A stretch of 26,256 nt of DNA, from positions 1 to 26,256 of the IMG/VR virus record IMGVR_UViG_3300028114_000083; one strand, written 5' to 3'. Below the pieces are notes generated by a model. It was not told the origin of the DNA, made no database searches, and saw only the letters and a list, made by a program, of their open reading frames with translations. The stretch comes from a virus. A program made the translations under genes and the position numbers. Shown piece after piece: positions 1 through 10,200 of the stretch (its first letter is position 1; each line of letters begins with the position of its first letter).

Positions 1-393
1 TGGCCTATACCGCGTAATGGATGGACATGGGATCGAGCAGTATATCATTATGATAGTCAATGGGGAGAAACTAGCGCCCAAGTTAGAGAGGGTAAGCCTT
101 CAACATCTTTTACTGGATTTGCTGGAGAAGATTTTATTTTCAATTCTTTTGGTTATCATAGCAATGGCTATGGTTCAGCTTATAGAATTGGTTCTATAGT
201 TCTACATCCAACGAAAAAAACCCCTTATTTTCCAAATCCAACAGAAAATAGACTTGATTGTTGGCCAAGAAGACCAGACGCTATTGATCCAAAAGCTGAC
301 TTTGCATGTGGAATACCAAAAGATTCAAGTGGAAATTATTTAAATGGTTTTCTCCCCTTCGGTGGATTTCCTGGAACAAATTCAAAAACTTAA
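1..393 (+). CDS. Minor tail protein, gpL-like, C-terminal part (5' end outside window)
   Basis: Reading frame 1 is open from the first base to a TAA at 391-393, giving 130 residues with no start in the window, so only the C-terminus is present. The fragment is rich in Trp, Tyr, Gly and Phe. It ends with two cysteines in the contexts L-D-C-W-P and A-C-G-I-P, followed by L-P-F-G-G-F-P-G. A cysteine-bearing C-terminus closing on a G-G-F-P-G-like motif is what I associate with lambda gpL-type tail-tip proteins; in lambda gpL, four C-terminal cysteines hold an Fe-S cluster. Only two cysteines are visible here. The next genes are K-, I- and J-like, which is the lambda order and supports the call. 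The product would sit at the distal end of the tail tube. Confidence 0.6.
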   Translation, partial: WPIPRNGWTWDRAVYHYDSQWGETSAQVREGKPSTSFTGFAGEDFIFNSFGYHSNGYGSAYRIGSIVLHPTKKTPYFPNPTENRLDCWPRRPDAIDPKADFACGIPKDSSGNYLNGFLPFGGFPGTNSKT

Positions 394-395
394 AT

Positions 396-1130
396 ATGAT
401 AACTAATAAAATAAAAAAAGAAATAATCAAACATTCTGAAAAAGTTTTTCCAGAAGAATGCTGCGGTTTTATTGTAGAAGAAAACGATAATCAAATATGT
501 ATACCATGTGAAAATATTGCTAAAAATAAATTAGATAATTTTTTAATATCAACAAAGGATTATGTTTCAATTAAAAACAGATATTCTAAATTGTTATTTT
601 TATATCACAATCATGTTGAAGCCAAAGAGTTTAGTCTTATTGATAAAAAAACAGCAGATTTTATGGCTATAGATTTATTACTATATATAAATAAAAGTAA
701 TAATTTTAAAATTTATTATAGTGACGAATTTAAAAATTTAAACTATTTATTTAGAGAATATGATTCTTATGAAAATAATTGTTTTCATTTAATAAAAAAT
801 TATTTTAAGAATGAATTGAATATAAATATAGATTTTGATGAATCTTCTGTAATTGAAAAAAGAGTAGAAGATCTAGATATATTTAAAATTGCTTTAGATT
901 ATTTTAAAAATAATAATTTTATATATATAGACGATATATATAATTTAAAAAAACATGATCTTATTGTATTAAAAAATAAAATTAGCAGCCATTTAGCAGT
1001 GTATCTTGGTAACAATAAAATCCTACACCAACCTATAAATAGAATTTCTATAATAGAAGAGTACTCAAACCAATACAAAAAAGAAGCACAAGGCATATTT
1101 AGGAGTAATATAATATATGACAAAAGTTAA
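396..1130 (+). CDS. Tail assembly protein K-like: JAMM peptidase + NlpC/P60 domain
   Basis: This 244-residue protein joins two peptidase domains, as in lambda gpK. The N-terminal JAMM/Mov34 part has P-E-E-C-C-G near residues 19-24 (metal-site Glu) and H71-x-H73 followed by S80 and D83, the usual zinc-site set. The C-terminal NlpC/P60 part has a candidate nucleophile C129 (N-C-F-H-L-I), H199 (S-H-L-A-V-Y-L-G) and H211 (L-H-Q), so the catalytic triad looks complete. Such proteins act in tail-tip assembly and may open peptidoglycan at entry. The ATG at 396 was chosen because it begins 2 bp after the upstream stop. A longer frame from 306 exists but would overlap the upstream gene by 88 bp. There is no clear Shine-Dalgarno, so reinitiation is likely. 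The 3' end overlaps the next gene by 14 bp. Confidence 0.8.
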   Translation: MITNKIKKEIIKHSEKVFPEECCGFIVEENDNQICIPCENIAKNKLDNFLISTKDYVSIKNRYSKLLFLYHNHVEAKEFSLIDKKTADFMAIDLLLYINKSNNFKIYYSDEFKNLNYLFREYDSYENNCFHLIKNYFKNELNINIDFDESSVIEKRVEDLDIFKIALDYFKNNNFIYIDDIYNLKKHDLIVLKNKISSHLAVYLGNNKILHQPINRISIIEEYSNQYKKEAQGIFRSNIIYDKS

Positions 1131-1890
1131 TTTACATGGAAAATTAGGTAAAATTTTTGGAGAAACTTGGCAATTAGAAGTCAAAAGCGTTTCAGAAGCT
1201 TTAAGAGCAATAGAGGCAAATACAGGTAAATTAAGAAAATGGTTTATGGATTATAAAGATGAATTTGATTATCAAGTCCTTGTTAATAATGTGCCTTTAT
1301 CTTATAATGGTGGACCAATTACATTAGAAAATTATACAAAAAGTGATATATTTATAGAATTTAATGATAATTTAAAACAAATTGATATAGTTCCTATAAT
1401 AACTGGATCAGGCGGCGTAAGTAGAACCGTTATGAAAGTTGCTTCATTTGTTGGAGCAGGGGTCATGTTCGCAGCAGCTTTTGTTTTCCCCCCCGCTGCA
1501 CCATTTCTTATAGCTGGTGGACTAGCCTTAGCAGCAGCAGGAGTAACTATGATGTTATCAAAACCCCCACCACTTGTACCCTATCAGGATCAACAGGCTA
1601 CCACAAGCAAGCAAGCAGCAATCGGAGGCGCTGCTGGAGGTAGTGGACCAATATCTTATTTATTTAATGGGCCAATAAATACGATAGGAGAAGGGGGTCC
1701 AGTTCCTGTAGGTTATGGGGAATTAATAATTGGGTCACATAATATTTGTACAAATTATGATGTAATTTATTCAGCAAATTATAGAGATATAAATCCTTTT
1801 TCTTTAGCAGAAACTCAAAAAGGGTGGCAGTTCTTATTTAACGAGCATGCGATGCTTATCAATCAGAAAGCAACAACTAGTAATTTTTAA
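1117..1890 (+). CDS. Tail assembly protein I-like (TAP-I family)
   Basis: This 257-residue protein has the build of lambda gpI. It has a compact N-terminal ubiquitin-like part (about residues 1-95, starting V-N-L-H-G-K-L-G). A Gly/Ala-rich hydrophobic stretch follows (about 106-148) that could span a membrane. The C-terminus contains Y-L-F-N-G-P-I-N-T-I-G-E-G-G-P-V-P-V-G-Y-G (about 180-201), closely resembling the gpI ending as I know it. The family helps assemble the tail tip and is probably absent from or minor in the mature virion. The start is well supported by AGGAG ten bases before the ATG. It overlaps the K-like gene by 14 bp and is followed 6 bp later by the J-like gene, in the lambda order K-I-J. 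Confidence 0.8.
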   Translation: MTKVNLHGKLGKIFGETWQLEVKSVSEALRAIEANTGKLRKWFMDYKDEFDYQVLVNNVPLSYNGGPITLENYTKSDIFIEFNDNLKQIDIVPIITGSGGVSRTVMKVASFVGAGVMFAAAFVFPPAAPFLIAGGLALAAAGVTMMLSKPPPLVPYQDQQATTSKQAAIGGAAGGSGPISYLFNGPINTIGEGGPVPVGYGELIIGSHNICTNYDVIYSANYRDINPFSLAETQKGWQFLFNEHAMLINQKATTSNF

Positions 1891-1896
1891 TTTTAT

Positions 1897-4800
1897 ATGC
1901 CTAATCCAAATAAAATTATCGAAGGATTAAACTTTTTAGAATACTCATCTAATATGAGCGATTGTTGGGGAGGAATTAAATTTCCAGAAAGTATTGCTGC
2001 AGACTTTATGGGAGGTTCTCATGCATTATTTTTTAGTGGAAGAGATGCAGATTATAGACTATTGGATACAGCTTCATTTGCGGGTGGAGGCTTTGGTCCA
2101 AGAGGTTTAAGTGGTACACATGAGCCTGTATCGCCTTTATTTGGTCTTGATGGTCCAGGAACAAGAATATATTCAGACTTTGCCGACGGTTATACTTACG
2201 TTAGTGGAGCATGGGCAGATAGCAATGGTACCGATCCTGGAGTTCCATTAAGTTCAGCAGTTTCAAATGCTTGGGAATCGGGTTATACTAGATGGAAACC
2301 TTTTAGTTTGAATTATTTAGGACATGATCAAAATACTCCAAGATTATTTACAAAAATAGGATACGTAAGAGGAAGTTCTCCCAGCCCACGCAACAGCGTA
2401 AATAAGTATGTTTCAACTTATGGAGCAACCCAAAGAACAGACGTATCTATCACTTCTATAAATACAATAAGTGCCCTAGATATTCTATGTGAAGGACCAA
2501 TAGAAGGATTAGTTTCTGGAAATTATATTTATGATTTTAGTGGTAAACAAGCGGGAGACATCGGATATACAAATATAAAATTTGAACCATTTTTTACTGG
2601 TGAGAATGATTTAGCAACAAATCCAATAGTTGGAACTAACGCACCCGAAGCTAGATCTATATTTTGGAACGACACCCCAATAGTTAATGAAAAAGGATAC
2701 GTAAATTTTCAATATATAAATTATAAATATAACTATGGAGAACCAAATCTTCATACGCAATGGAATCCAAAAGTCTTATTATATGAAGATAGATTTCATT
2801 GGGACGGCTATCAAGTAGATAAATTTAAATATCCAATTCCAGTACAAACGTCCAAACAAATAAATGAAAAAATAAGAGGCGCAAGCACTTATGAAGGCGC
2901 ATTCTCTGGATTGTACTATCCAATGAGATATTATATATATAATACGGATTTAGACGCAATTAGATTAAATTTTAAAATAGAAGCTTTATATTTCTCTCCA
3001 ATTACTGGCTCAAATGTGGGAGAAACAGAAGAGCAAGAAATCCAAATGCAAATATTTCTATATAGATTGTACAAGGACGGAACAACCTCTTTTGCTTCTA
3101 TGGAAAAATTAGCAGAAGCAGATCCTTTCATGTTTTCTTCTGAAGCTTTTAGAATTAGAGGCAAAATTCAATCGCCAATGATTCATCATTTTACAATGTA
3201 TTTAAGATCACATTCAGATAATTTAGTATTTTTTGAAATTGAACCAAATCAAGTAGGATGGATGATAAGAGTTGATAAACCTACCACTGAATTCTATGGA
3301 TCATATCAAAAAAATACAATTGCACTTGAGAGTATAACTCAAATCTACAGTGAAAGATTTACTTTTCCAAATACGGCTTGTGTGTTTTCAAAATATGACT
3401 CAAGATATTTTAGTAATGTTCCAGAAAGAAGCTACAGAGCAAGATTATTAAAAGTTAAAATACCAAGTAATTATGACCCTATAGCAAAAAATTACAGTGG
3501 TAATTGGGATGGAACATTTAAATTAGCTTGGACGGATAATCCAGCTTGGTGTTATTATGATTTAATAACAAGCAATAGATATGGATTAGGCAAATTCATT
3601 GATTCAAATTTAGTAGATAAATGGACCTTATATGAAGTTTCAAAATATTGCGATACTCTTGTTCCAGATGGAATGGGAGGATTAGAGGCAAGATTCACAT
3701 GCAATGTTCTAATTGGTTCTAAAGAAGAAGCGTATAAGGTTTTAGATGATATGGCATCTATATTTAATGGACTAACATATTACTCCGCTGGACAAATTTT
3801 CGTTTCTCAAGATTCTCCCAAAGAACCAATTTATCTATTTAATAATAGTAATGTTGTAGAAGGGCAATTTACATATTCGGATAGTTCAAAAAGATTAAGA
3901 AGATCTGTTGCGTTAATTAGATTCAATGATTCAAAAAATAACTATAAACCAGCTTTGGAATACGTAGAAGACAGAAGTAGTTTACAAAAATATGGAATCA
4001 GAGAAGCAGAAATCACAGCTTTCGGATGCACAAGACCAAATCAAGCTAGAAGACTTGGTAAATGGTTTTTAAAAAGTGAAAATTTAGAAACAGAAACAGT
4101 TGAATTTAAAGTTGGACTAGAGGGTTCATTTTTAAAACCTGGAGATGTTGTAAGTGTTTTTGATCAGAATAGAAAAAATAATATTTATGCTGGAAGAACT
4201 CTAGAATTAACTAGCGGTTACGCAATAATAGATAGTAGAACAGATAACTTAGCGGCTCTTACGGGCTCACAAAGAAACAATACAATACAATTTTCAGTTT
4301 TAACTCCAAGTTATACATTAGAGCAAGGAACGGAAATTGGTAATTTATATATAACTGGATTTGACGCTAACTCTTCTGGAATATCTGGGTTAAATTCTAT
4401 GTTTTTTAGAAAATCGCAAATTCAAAATATTAGTATTACTAATCCAAAAGAATATTTTACTAGTGGAACTGAAAATTTTAAAGATTTTATAAAAATTAAT
4501 TTTCCAAATACACATTCTATTCCAGAAATTAATGGTGGCGGTGTTTCAATAAGTCAAAATAAATTTACAAAAACAGCTGTAGATGGTTGGGGTAATGCTC
4601 ATGCATATTCGGCAACAGGATATCAAAAAAATATTTACACAGAAGCCACGGCGGATTCTACTAACAAATATTTAATGTTTGGTTTAAATTCTGAAAATGG
4701 TTTAGCTGATCCGAGTTTTACGGGTATGGATTACTCTTGGTTTTTTCAAATTGGTGCAGCATTAGGGATATATGAAAATGGCAATAATATAGGAAGTTAT

Positions 4801-5760
4801 GGGACCTACACAACAAGCACAAAACTTAAAATATCTTATGATGGAGAATTAGTTAATTATTATAAAGATGGAGTTTTAATGAGAACCGTAGAAAGACCAA
4901 TTGGACAAAAACTTTACGCAGACGCAGCTTTATATAGTAATTTAGCTGCAATTAATTGGAATTATGGTAAATTTTCATTATCAGAAACAGCAAGAATTTT
5001 ACCTCAAAATACAGTATGGACCATGGAAGTTAGTGGATATAATACCCCATTAAATGCAAGATCACAAATAAATAATAATGCTAATCTTGTATATCCAGGC
5101 TATTATCTAGAAGCAGCTCTTGATAAACCAAAGCCTTATAGAGTCGTAAATATACAAGAAATAGAAAGTAAAACGTTCTCTATTACTGCTTTAGAATATG
5201 TGCAAGAAAAATATCAAGATATTGAGACTGGCGCATCACTCATTTCTGTTAATAATAAAGTTCCAACGCCTGGATCACCAACTTTAGGTTTACATATAAT
5301 ATATAGAAACGCTAGCGGAAGATACGCAACCCCTGATGCGTATATAAATGGAGAATTTGTAACATCAGGAGCTAGTGGCGTAGTTTATACTAGTGCGCAA
5401 CCAAATGGAATTAATTCCATAGGATTTTTTATAAAACCCCCTGCTGACTCTGGTAATGTAAGTAGATATTTACTTTATAAAAATAGTGGGACTACATTTT
5501 TAAATGATCCTCCTGGACAAAATTTGATTATTGGTGTCTATTCTAATGAGGCATTAGGTAGATCTGGAGTTGCTTATAGTCCTAGCTCTGGAGCTCTTTT
5601 ACCATCCTTTTTTACGCCATTGGGAGCAGGAACTTATTATCTTAGAGTATATGCAGAAAATATTCTTGGAGAAAGATCTCCTTATTCAGAAAAAAATGTA
5701 ACACTAACTGCACAAAGTGCGATTAGTCAAGATCAAATTTCACAATTTAATATACAATGA
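1897..5760 (+). CDS. Central tail tip / host specificity protein, gpJ-like, with extra domains
   Basis: This 1287-residue protein is the probable central hub that plugs the tail end and contacts the host. The typical gpJ opening, I-S-A-L-D-I-L-C-E-G-P-I-E-G-L, appears only at about residue 190. It is followed by W-N-D-T-P-I-V-N at about 257, so about 180 residues precede the part that normally starts near residue 20-30. A stretch at about 887-1028 (V-N-Y-Y-K-D-G-V-L-M-R-T-V) looks like a concanavalin/SPRY-type beta sandwich inserted in the hub. About residues 1120-1281 are beta-rich and fibronectin III-like. No Shine-Dalgarno is visible before the ATG at 1897, so reinitiation from the I-like gene is assumed; an internal ATG lies near residue 20. 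The 3' end overlaps the next gene as ATGA. Confidence 0.82.
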   Translation: MPNPNKIIEGLNFLEYSSNMSDCWGGIKFPESIAADFMGGSHALFFSGRDADYRLLDTASFAGGGFGPRGLSGTHEPVSPLFGLDGPGTRIYSDFADGYTYVSGAWADSNGTDPGVPLSSAVSNAWESGYTRWKPFSLNYLGHDQNTPRLFTKIGYVRGSSPSPRNSVNKYVSTYGATQRTDVSITSINTISALDILCEGPIEGLVSGNYIYDFSGKQAGDIGYTNIKFEPFFTGENDLATNPIVGTNAPEARSIFWNDTPIVNEKGYVNFQYINYKYNYGEPNLHTQWNPKVLLYEDRFHWDGYQVDKFKYPIPVQTSKQINEKIRGASTYEGAFSGLYYPMRYYIYNTDLDAIRLNFKIEALYFSPITGSNVGETEEQEIQMQIFLYRLYKDGTTSFASMEKLAEADPFMFSSEAFRIRGKIQSPMIHHFTMYLRSHSDNLVFFEIEPNQVGWMIRVDKPTTEFYGSYQKNTIALESITQIYSERFTFPNTACVFSKYDSRYFSNVPERSYRARLLKVKIPSNYDPIAKNYSGNWDGTFKLAWTDNPAWCYYDLITSNRYGLGKFIDSNLVDKWTLYEVSKYCDTLVPDGMGGLEARFTCNVLIGSKEEAYKVLDDMASIFNGLTYYSAGQIFVSQDSPKEPIYLFNNSNVVEGQFTYSDSSKRLRRSVALIRFNDSKNNYKPALEYVEDRSSLQKYGIREAEITAFGCTRPNQARRLGKWFLKSENLETETVEFKVGLEGSFLKPGDVVSVFDQNRKNNIYAGRTLELTSGYAIIDSRTDNLAALTGSQRNNTIQFSVLTPSYTLEQGTEIGNLYITGFDANSSGISGLNSMFFRKSQIQNISITNPKEYFTSGTENFKDFIKINFPNTHSIPEINGGGVSISQNKFTKTAVDGWGNAHAYSATGYQKNIYTEATADSTNKYLMFGLNSENGLADPSFTGMDYSWFFQIGAALGIYENGNNIGSYGTYTTSTKLKISYDGELVNYYKDGVLMRTVERPIGQKLYADAALYSNLAAINWNYGKFSLSETARILPQNTVWTMEVSGYNTPLNARSQINNNANLVYPGYYLEAALDKPKPYRVVNIQEIESKTFSITALEYVQEKYQDIETGASLISVNNKVPTPGSPTLGLHIIYRNASGRYATPDAYINGEFVTSGASGVVYTSAQPNGINSIGFFIKPPADSGNVSRYLLYKNSGTTFLNDPPGQNLIIGVYSNEALGRSGVAYSPSSGALLPSFFTPLGAGTYYLRVYAENILGERSPYSEKNVTLTAQSAISQDQISQFNIQ

Positions 5761-7214
5761 ACACTTTAAATCAAACATCCTCTTCAGAAAATATAAAATT
5801 AAACTGGACAGATTCAATCACAATTTCTAAATTCTTAAGAGAAGATGAGCTTGATTATGATTCAATTGTTAAACCTTATACTATAAAAGTTTTAGATGAA
5901 AATGATATTTTATTAAAAGAGTACAATAATTTTAAAGAAGGAGAAAAAAATTTTTCTTTAGTTGAAGTTGCATTACAAGACTTGGGATCTCTTAGGCGTT
6001 CTTATATGTTTGCATCCCCAAGAAAACGTTATACAAGAACAATGGACACAATTAGATATTCTTTCACTTTTTCTTTAGAAAGAAATATAAATGCATATTT
6101 TGAAAAATATGAAAAAATTGGTTTTTATAAAAAATTAAAACTTGAAATAGTATCAGAAGATGGAGACACTAAAAATGACACATCAATAAATGTTGATTTT
6201 AAATCAATAAATAATGAAAACATTGATTTAGTTTTTAAAAAAATATTTAGAAATATAGAAAATAATGGTCTTAAATTCAAATTTGATAATAATTTATTTG
6301 TAGAAAAAGAAATAGAAAGTATACTTATTATTCCAACCAATGAACCATTTAAAAATAATTTTAAATATATATTTGTTGATGATATAAAAAATAAATGGCT
6401 ATCTATTATACAAAATGAAACCTCATTAAGCGTTCCTTTTCCAAATTCTTATGTATTTCCAAATAGTGAAAAATTAAATTTAAAAGTTTATTATTTAAAC
6501 TCTTTACAAAGTAATATCTTTAAATATCTTAAAGATAAAAATACATCAGATGGTGTTTTACTTGAAATTATGGAAGAATATGTCGCGGATCAAAAAATAG
6601 AAAAAACAGATATTCAAAATGAAAAAGACGAATATACATGTTTATATCAAAATTTCATTTATCTTTTTAATAACGAAAGCCTTAATAATATGGCTTTACC
6701 ATCAATTTTAATTAATGATATAGAATTTAAAAATTATTTTCCAAAATACAAAAATGATCAAAATCAATTTACATATTTAATAAATAAATTAAACCCGCAA
6801 AATACTTCTGCTTTGAGCGTTGTTAATGACGATAGATTTGACAATTTAGGTTATAAATTTAAAGATTTAGATGGAAATATTAATGATTATTTATTAATCG
6901 AAGATTTAACTTATCAAAAAAATACAAATATAAAAAATATAGAAATAAAAAACGTCATAGATGAAAATGATAATATATCTATTTATCTTGAAGCGACAAC
7001 AAGATTTATTAACACTTCAGATTTCAACTTAAAAAAGATAAGTAATAATTTGTCTTTTATAGAAAGATATTTTACTAATATTGATGATGTAAATTATGTT
7101 ACATTTTTATTTAAATTAAATTACGATTATATAAATAATAATTTCCCAGATGTACCAAAAAATCAATTAATTCAAAATAAAGAATTTATATTCTTTGAAT
7201 TTGAAATCAATTAA
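5757..7214 (+). CDS. Unrecognised protein coupled to gpJ-like hub; possible J extension or tail fibre
   Basis: This 485-residue protein starts inside the stop of the J-like gene (ATGA at 5757-5760) without a visible Shine-Dalgarno, so its translation should depend on J. I do not recognise a family. The first ~60 residues (K-L-N-W-T-D-S, later K-P-Y-T-I-K-V-L-D-E-N-D) resemble a fibronectin III-type strand pattern. That would suit a continuation of the beta domains at the end of the J-like protein. The rest is rich in Asn, Lys, Ile and Phe, with no signal peptide, membrane segment or cysteine cluster; the composition is more AT-driven than that of the J-like gene. It could be a detached C-terminal part of J, a fibre attached to it, or a tip accessory. 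It ends directly against the convergent tape measure gene. Confidence 0.75.
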   Translation: MNTLNQTSSSENIKLNWTDSITISKFLREDELDYDSIVKPYTIKVLDENDILLKEYNNFKEGEKNFSLVEVALQDLGSLRRSYMFASPRKRYTRTMDTIRYSFTFSLERNINAYFEKYEKIGFYKKLKLEIVSEDGDTKNDTSINVDFKSINNENIDLVFKKIFRNIENNGLKFKFDNNLFVEKEIESILIIPTNEPFKNNFKYIFVDDIKNKWLSIIQNETSLSVPFPNSYVFPNSEKLNLKVYYLNSLQSNIFKYLKDKNTSDGVLLEIMEEYVADQKIEKTDIQNEKDEYTCLYQNFIYLFNNESLNNMALPSILINDIEFKNYFPKYKNDQNQFTYLINKLNPQNTSALSVVNDDRFDNLGYKFKDLDGNINDYLLIEDLTYQKNTNIKNIEIKNVIDENDNISIYLEATTRFINTSDFNLKKISNNLSFIERYFTNIDDVNYVTFLFKLNYDYINNNFPDVPKNQLIQNKEFIFFEFEIN

Positions 7215-10200
7215 TTATTTTACTTTTTTGTAGACGGAGCTACTTAACATTCCGCCAGGTCTTTGTTGTTCTGTTATTATTTTAACGACTTCAGTTTTTA
7301 TTTTTTCAGATAAAGCTTTTGCGTCTTTTTCATTTTTCATTCTATCGAATCCACTATTTTGAGATCCTGAAGTGTTATTATTTTTTTCTTCTGTTGAATT
7401 ACCATTTTGATCTATATTAATGGATATATTAATATTATTAGATGTATCTCCATTTTTTGTGGTTTCTGATTGAGAAGAGAAACCTTGTGATGCATTACCG
7501 TCATCTACCATGCCACCTTCTGCAAACTTTCTTACTTTTCCAGAATTAACATTATCAAAGAATTTTTTGCCATAACGACTGACTGAGTCTTTTTTAATAA
7601 CATATTCTCCGCCCATCAACATAGCAGGAACATCGTCTTTACCAGTACTTCCACCTTTAGCAAAACCGATTATTCCTCCGTTTGCTCTATTATATACAGA
7701 GTATGGATTTCCTCCTCCTCCAATTTGACCAAGTCCAGCCCCATAAACTTTCGCGTTATTATATTGAGACATTGTTGGGGGAGTATAATTTAATCTAGCG
7801 GTTGTACCAACGTAAGGATTTAAATTAGACACTTGAGAAGTGGAAGGGGTGTTTAAACGCGCAGAAGGTGATTGTAAATTAGAACCATAAGCAGAAGACG
7901 CACCTTTAGCTGCCGAAGTAGATAATCTTCCAGAATTTCCTAAATTTAAGCCAGATGTACCTGCGTCTCTTGGACTGTTTGGGCCAAATAAACCATTTCC
8001 TTGAATAAATTGACCTAATAATCCTCCACCAATTGCCATACCAGCAGACATTAATCCGCCAAAAAATGTGTTTTTCATTTGTTTATTATAATTATCTTTA
8101 TTTTGTTTATTAATTTCATCTATCCTAGATCTATTTTCTAAATTATTTCTAATTGTTTCAACGGCGCTATCTCTATTATTATAATATATTCCAATTGCTT
8201 CTGACAAGTAATCTATTAATCTATTTCTTTTATCTTCAATTATTTTTGTTTGAGGATTATTGGGATCAGTTCTAGCTAAGTCAGATAGCATTGGATTTAG
8301 AATATTTGACCCGCCAGTTGGAAAAAGATCATCATTGTATGTATATACGTTTCCTAATTCAGCTGCGAGACCTCCGCCAAAAACATCAGAAAAACTTTCC
8401 AAAGTAGAATTTTGATCAGAAAAAGATAAGTCCTTACCACTAATTAAATTTTTTATTGTACTTTGAAATTCCTTAATCATTTCTTTTTTAACAACCCTAC
8501 CCTGAACTTCTTTTCCATTTACAATTAATGGTTCAATATTTGAACTTGCAGTCATTGAATCTATTTGTTGTTCTGAAGGATTATAGCTAGCAAAACCTCC
8601 ACTAGCCATTCCAATAAGTCCTCCTTCATTTAATTTTCTTAAAAATGGTTCACCGTATCTACTTACTGCAGACTTTTTAACAACATATTCTCCCTTGGAA
8701 AGCATGGCTGGAACGTCATCTTTAATTCCAGATCCTCCTAAAACTCTACCTCCACTAGAAAATCTTTGTACAGTATTTCCTACGATCATTCCACCAGTAG
8801 CTGCCCCAAGTGGACTTTTAAATAAAGCAGGAACGCCTCCTATACTGCTAAACAAGGAATTAAATATAGAATTGGTAGCCATTTCTAAAGCTAATTGTTG
8901 AATTTTATTAGCTATATTTAAGGCCATCGTCCTAAACGCATCATCTACACTCTTAGTTCCATCAATTACAGATTGAAAAGCGTTATTAAATTCAGATTTC
9001 ATTGTTCGAGCTGTATCAACAAAAGTTGAATTAACGTCTCTAGCCATATCTTGAGTACCATAAGTCATTTCTTCTGAAAAAGCAGCAAATGGATCACTTC
9101 CTTTAAATTTTTTCTCTCTAATTCGGGCTGTTCTTTCTGCTTCTCCAGCAGATCTAAGTTCATCAGCAAATACACTACCTTCTTTTGCGCCAGCTATTGC
9201 GGCTAATTTGTTTGCTAATAATGGAGCTACTCTATTTAAAGCTTCAAGATTACCCTTGTATTCGTCTTCTAATTTTCTTAATTGTTCTGCTAAAGCTGAT
9301 TTTGCGTCTTCTCTTGCGGAAGCTGTATATACGCTTTGATTTAATCTATCGAAACCATTTTGCAATAACGCAGAAGAATTTTGAATTGTTTGATTTTTAT
9401 TTTTGTAATCCGAAATATCTCTTGTCGTAACGCTACCCTCATTAATTTTTGAAATCATTTTTTCTTGTTGAATGATAGCTTGATCAATCAATTTTTTCTT
9501 TGTCTCTGGATCAAAAATCCCTTCATTAATAGCATTTATTGTTTGGGCTCCAGTATTTTTAACTATCTCTTGCAAATCAATTTTATTTGTTTTGCCCATT
9601 TGTCTTAAATCTAAACCTTGGAAAGCCCCTGCACCCATATCAGCTTGAGCCTTTGATAAAGCTATTGAATTTAAATCTTTTCTAGAAGTCCTTCCTTCTG
9701 CCGCTTGAGCTACTCCTAATAATCCAAGTTTTGCAGCTTCAGCAGCTTTTGCTAATCCAGCCGTGTCATCTCCATATTGTTTTCTTAAGCCTATTTCTAT
9801 CTCCCTATATCTATTAAGAGTGTCTTCTCTCAAAGATGCGCTTGAAATATTTTTGGCAAGATCACCCAAATTTGTGCTAGAAATTGAAGAAGATATAGCC
9901 GTTCTTTCTGCTGCAGCACTTATCTTAGCTAGTGCAATTTCATAAGGAACACCAGCGTTGGTCATTGCATCTAATTGTTTAACAAACTCTTGTTGGAATT
10001 TAACTGCTTCTTCTTTTCTTTTTTCTTCATCAACAGTACCAGCAGCTATTTTACCTAAAGTTTCTTGAACTGTTTTTCCTAAGATTGAATTTATTTGAGT
10101 ATCTTTAAATGAGTTATCTCTAAACAAATCTTGAAAATTACCACTTTTTAAATTATTTAAAGCAGCTTGTCTTTTTTCAGAAGCAACTAAATCTCCAGAT

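Noticed and set aside
17-199. 60-codon ORF on + strand at the left edge
   Set aside because: It is a shadow of the gpL-like gene, which reads in frame 1 through this region to 393 and shows a recognisable C-terminus.
306-395. Extended start for the K-like gene
   Set aside because: The additional 30 codons overlap the gpL-like coding sequence in another frame and add a Trp/Lys-rich peptide unlike JAMM N-termini. The ATG at 396 is preferred.
899-1123. - strand ORF within the K-like gene
   Set aside because: It is antisense to NlpC/P60 catalytic residues and is AT-driven.
4634-4640. TTTACAC inside the gpJ-like gene as a seventh motif
   Set aside because: It differs at one base from ATTACAC, lies in a + strand coding region and has no - strand gene downstream.
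8695-8901. + strand ORFs inside the tape measure gene (also at 9185, 9763, 10324, 10786 and 13862)
   Set aside because: All lie antisense within a well-supported long gene, have no ribosome site and encode low-quality, Leu/Ser-rich peptides.
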